Positions 6,806 to 8,872 of a stretch of 8,872 bases of DNA are shown here, one piece after another. The translations under genes and the position numbers were made by a program. Numbering within the stretch: the stretch's first letter is position 1; each line of letters opens with the position of its first letter. A model generated the notes under the pieces. That model had not been told where the DNA came from and made no database searches. It was given only the letters and a program-made list of their open reading frames with translations. The DNA is from an uncultured Chlamydiaceae bacterium (GTDB taxonomy: Bacteria > Chlamydiota > Chlamydiia > Chlamydiales > Parachlamydiaceae). The stretch is taken from positions 1 through 8,872 of the forward strand of contig CAMFKA010000084.1 in assembly GCA_945957185.1 (NCBI GenBank). Reading direction: 5' to 3'.

Positions 6806-6835
6806 CAAAATAACAATCTGAGCCCTGTAAAGGGC
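6806..6835 (-). terminator. Possible intrinsic terminator of the 595-residue protein gene
   Basis: Read on the minus strand, GCCCT-TTAC-AGGGC (6835 to 6822) is followed by TCAGATTGTTATTTTG, a moderately T-rich tail. It is the right outer module of the palindrome, about 90 bases beyond the minus-strand stop codon, and mirrors the adeC-side hairpin. Confidence 0.35.
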
Positions 6836-6925
6836 GGCATAAAGCCTTAAGTTGATGCCTATGCCAAGGACGCCCTGGTATCTCAGTGGATTTATATATA
6901 CGCGAGGCTTTCAACAAAAAATAGC

Positions 6926-8713
6926 TTATGTCGCACCGCCAAAATGAATGAGCCGCTGGTTGGGGTGTCTCTCTACAAAGAAGCTTCCATAAGAAACAAA
7001 TCTCTGCTTCAACAACACCTTCAACCCTGCCTGCACTACCGGATCACTTAAGTGATCCAAAAGAGAGAGATACCGATTTCTTCGCTCCTCCAACATCGCA
7101 ATTTTTTTAGTCATGATTGGAAGGGAGTGAATAAACACCGATTGATAGACCTTTGTGATGGGATCTTTCTCCATATCTTCCAAAAGAAAAATAAAATCTC
7201 GTATTAACGCATTGACGGAGCCGGCACGATCTAAACCGTCCTTACAAACGATTGTAAAATATTGAGTGGGGTATTTTTGAATATACGTCATTGCTAGCAG
7301 TCCATGAAACAGATCGATAAACTGTTGCCTCTCATTTTTTGTAAGATCAGTTTGATGAGGAAAAAACAATGTTTTGATGTCCCTAAATGCTACTCGAATG
7401 AATTCCACATCTACATCAGGAATTCGATAGGGACCGTAGGGATCCAATAGATAACGACAATACTCTTGTTCAAACACCTCTACACCCATCACTTCCGGAA
7501 AAACCTTTTGTTTGTAAAAATCTGAATCCATATCGAACATCACAAGCTTTAATGCGTCCGGATATTTTGCTTGCAACTTCGTCAGCTGATCCGATCTCGA
7601 TTTTTCCGCCCCCTCCCCAAAATTGATTTGCAAATTGATGTATAAAAGCGACTGAGAAGTCCTCCGTAATGATGCTATGAAGTAGTCAAACTCCGGTGCT
7701 ATCACCGTTTGATCTGTGACTGCTAGTGGTTGAACTGTCGGAGTTCCAATTTGCAAATTGATGCGCTCTCCCCACGTATATCCTACGGTGGGAATTCGAG
7801 TTCGTCTACTGGGATCAAAGTCGATCCCTACATGTCCTTTGAATTTTCCCACCTGCAAATCGATAGGGCGTGCTTTTAAGCTTTTTGGAGCAAAATCAAT
7901 TCCATGAAATTGCCACTCAAGTGGAATTTCAAAAGGTCTTTCGCGGTCCGCTTCATCCTCATCTAAACCGTAGTAATTTAAGAGAGATTTTCTCCCTTCG
8001 CGGATGAATAGGTCGACCAGCTCACTTTGCCAATTGAAGAGTTGTGTACCCGTGTAACGGTACATGACAATATAATGAACAGAGAATGCCGCTTTATCCA
8101 GTGCCGGTAAAAGTGAAAATTCGGGATTCTGTAAAATATCTCTAAGTCCAAGAACAAAACCTTGTTGGTAACGCACCCTGTCATCGCGGTAGAGTTCAAA
8201 GTCGGGTTGGTAAATTGCGTTAAGGAGAGTGTGCACGGCAGCATTGACTTGCGTCATCGGCATCGCTGTTTTCATAAAATACGCTGTCGGAGTCAAATTG
8301 TGTCGTTCTAAGTTGCGTCGCAATTCTTGTAATACCAACGTGTATTTTTGTATTTTCCATGGATGGTGGTGATTAATGAGATGATCGGTGGCTTTTCTTT
8401 TTACTAAACAAGCTTTTTCGTACAACATCTCTAAATATCCCGGCGTGGGTGGACGTCTAGGGCTAGCTGTGATAAGAGGACAGATCCCTAATTCCATTTT
8501 TGTCACCATCTCACTACATCGAGAATCTTGCTTTAATACCCGAATCGCCTCTGCATAGCAGCGCCGGTCTAATTTGTTATCTCGATACTCATTCATGCAT
8601 TCGTGAATCAGATAGGGAAGCTCATCGTGATGGTTATTAGCGATTTTTTCACGAATATTACTGACAACTTGATGGTTGTGCCCATCAACTGCCGAAGTCG
8701 ATAATGATGCCAT
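6926..8713 (-). CDS. Putative phosphoinositide-phosphatase-like protein with CX5R motif (candidate secreted effector)
   Basis: A 595-residue protein that I cannot assign to a named family. The key feature is C490-K-D-G-L-D-R496, a CX5R loop of the cysteine-phosphatase type, preceded by a hydrophobic strand (YFTIV) and followed by a helix (NALIRDFIFLL), as in these folds. The C-x-D-G-x-D-R spacing resembles myotubularins (CSDGWDR), and L-D-R resembles Sac phosphatases (CIDCLDR). Bacterial SopB/IpgD-type loops are also related in form. The Thr/Ser usually found after the Arg is Ala (A497), which might weaken catalysis. There is no Sec signal peptide or membrane segment; the N-terminus is Ser/Thr-rich and polar (MASLSTSAVDGHNH), compatible with type III secretion. 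Residues 271-323 carry a short internal repeat, and 85-91 are PxxPxxP. GGAG lies six bases before the ATG. It is convergent with adeC and divergent from the gene at 8840. The phosphatase role is inference from one motif. Confidence 0.8.
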   Translation of the reverse strand: MASLSTSAVDGHNHQVVSNIREKIANNHHDELPYLIHECMNEYRDNKLDRRCYAEAIRVLKQDSRCSEMVTKMELGICPLITASPRRPPTPGYLEMLYEKACLVKRKATDHLINHHHPWKIQKYTLVLQELRRNLERHNLTPTAYFMKTAMPMTQVNAAVHTLLNAIYQPDFELYRDDRVRYQQGFVLGLRDILQNPEFSLLPALDKAAFSVHYIVMYRYTGTQLFNWQSELVDLFIREGRKSLLNYYGLDEDEADRERPFEIPLEWQFHGIDFAPKSLKARPIDLQVGKFKGHVGIDFDPSRRTRIPTVGYTWGERINLQIGTPTVQPLAVTDQTVIAPEFDYFIASLRRTSQSLLYINLQINFGEGAEKSRSDQLTKLQAKYPDALKLVMFDMDSDFYKQKVFPEVMGVEVFEQEYCRYLLDPYGPYRIPDVDVEFIRVAFRDIKTLFFPHQTDLTKNERQQFIDLFHGLLAMTYIQKYPTQYFTIVCKDGLDRAGSVNALIRDFIFLLEDMEKDPITKVYQSVFIHSLPIMTKKIAMLEERRNRYLSLLDHLSDPVVQAGLKVLLKQRFVSYGSFFVERHPNQRLIHFGGAT

Positions 8714-8839
8714 AACTCACTCCGAGGTGTTTTAATGAAGGCGCAGCATAGAATTTTAACGATATTTCATCGATATAAATTTTGAGGTTTGCTATATCGA
8801 AATACAAGCTTTTCCTCAAACACAATAAAGGAGTTGTTT
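8714..8839. promoter_or_regulatory. Divergent intergenic region with AT-rich imperfect dyad
   Basis: This 126-base gap must hold the 5' regions of both divergent genes. ATTTC-at-CGATATA (8764-8777) is an inverted copy of TATATCGAAAT (8793-8803), with a two-base bulge and a 15-base spacer. This could be an operator, or just AT-rich promoter sequence. I do not see a convincing -35/-10 pair for either direction. Confidence 0.35.
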
Positions 8840-8872
8840 ATGGCAGCATTTGTAGGATCTTCAGGAGGAGCC
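8840..8872 (+). CDS. 5' end of a gene running off the window, product unknown
   Basis: An ATG opens a frame of 11 codons (MAAFVGSSGGA) to the window end. The strong ribosome binding site AAAGGAG (8827-8833), six bases upstream, is the main support. The visible residues are small and Ser/Gly-rich, with no signal peptide evident so far. Divergence from the effector-like gene hints at, but does not show, a related role. Confidence 0.6.
   Translation, partial: MAAFVGSSGGA

Larger units (their letters stand above)
6560..6864. repeat. Large modular palindromic element with perfect 51-base inverted arms
   Basis: Arms 6619-6669 and 6753-6803 are exact inverted copies over 51 bases. Each arm contains CCCAGGTT...AACCTGGG with a 21-base loop (6623-6659 in the left arm). 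The 83-base centre holds two short hairpins, AGCCC-TTT-GGGCT (6672-6684) and GTCCC-ACA-GGGAC (6738-6750). Outside the arms are two more, GGCCT-TTC-AGGCC (6589-6601) and GCCCT-GTAA-AGGGC (6822-6835), with decayed inverted similarity continuing to TTTATG/CATAAA (6581, 6843) and GCATAG/CTATGC (6560, 6864). It occupies most of the adeC gap; the rest (6865-6925) shows nothing I recognise. No transposase is present. Confidence 0.9.

Noticed and set aside
6717..6917. 66-codon minus-strand frame in the same gap
   Set aside because: It also derives from the palindrome and its flank and has no plausible translation start.

Overview
The window looks like chromosomal DNA from a member of the Chlamydiae, more likely one of the environmental (Parachlamydiales-type) lineages than Chlamydia itself. 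Three things suggest this. The pair lpdA-lipA lies in tandem, as I recall it in Chlamydia. The phosphatidylserine decarboxylase is the roughly 300-residue type II form also found in chlamydiae. The long orphan protein at the right end has the look of a secreted effector. This is inference from gene order and family style, not from a marker gene. The first 30 bases are not biological: they match the Illumina Nextera read-2 adapter with the Tn5 mosaic end, so the contig edge is an untrimmed library artefact.

Layout. Bases 31-141 are the 3' end of a truncated gene (possibly dsbD). It overlaps tatD by one base (TAATG). tatD overlaps a small secreted-protein gene (ATGA), which is followed after one base by psd, so these four genes form a tight + strand operon. 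A 368-base gap (2166-2533) follows. It holds a 239-bp palindromic element with 71-base inverted arms and a central hairpin, then an extended -10 promoter candidate for lpdA. lpdA and lipA are packed together, with the lipA ribosome binding site overlapping the lpdA stop codon, and adeC follows 12 bases after lipA. A second gap (6545-6925) lies between the convergent ends of adeC and the last large gene. It contains a different palindromic element, with perfect 51-base arms and hairpin modules on both sides that could act as a bidirectional terminator. The minus-strand gene at 6926-8713 encodes a 595-residue protein with a CX5R phosphatase-type loop (C-K-D-G-L-D-R), closest in style to myotubularin and Sac-type phosphoinositide phosphatases. 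It is divergent from a gene that begins at 8840 and runs off the window. The shared 126-base gap contains an AT-rich imperfect dyad.

How the genes fit together. TatD (metal-dependent nuclease or hydrolase) and Psd (phosphatidylethanolamine synthesis) are housekeeping functions. LpdA (E3 of the 2-oxoacid dehydrogenases) and LipA (lipoyl synthase) belong to one pathway, lipoate-dependent pyruvate/2-oxoglutarate oxidation. AdeC deaminates adenine to hypoxanthine, a purine-salvage step that is noteworthy in an organism expected to import nucleotides from its host. The 595-residue protein is the best candidate for something undescribed: a possible host-directed lipid phosphatase.
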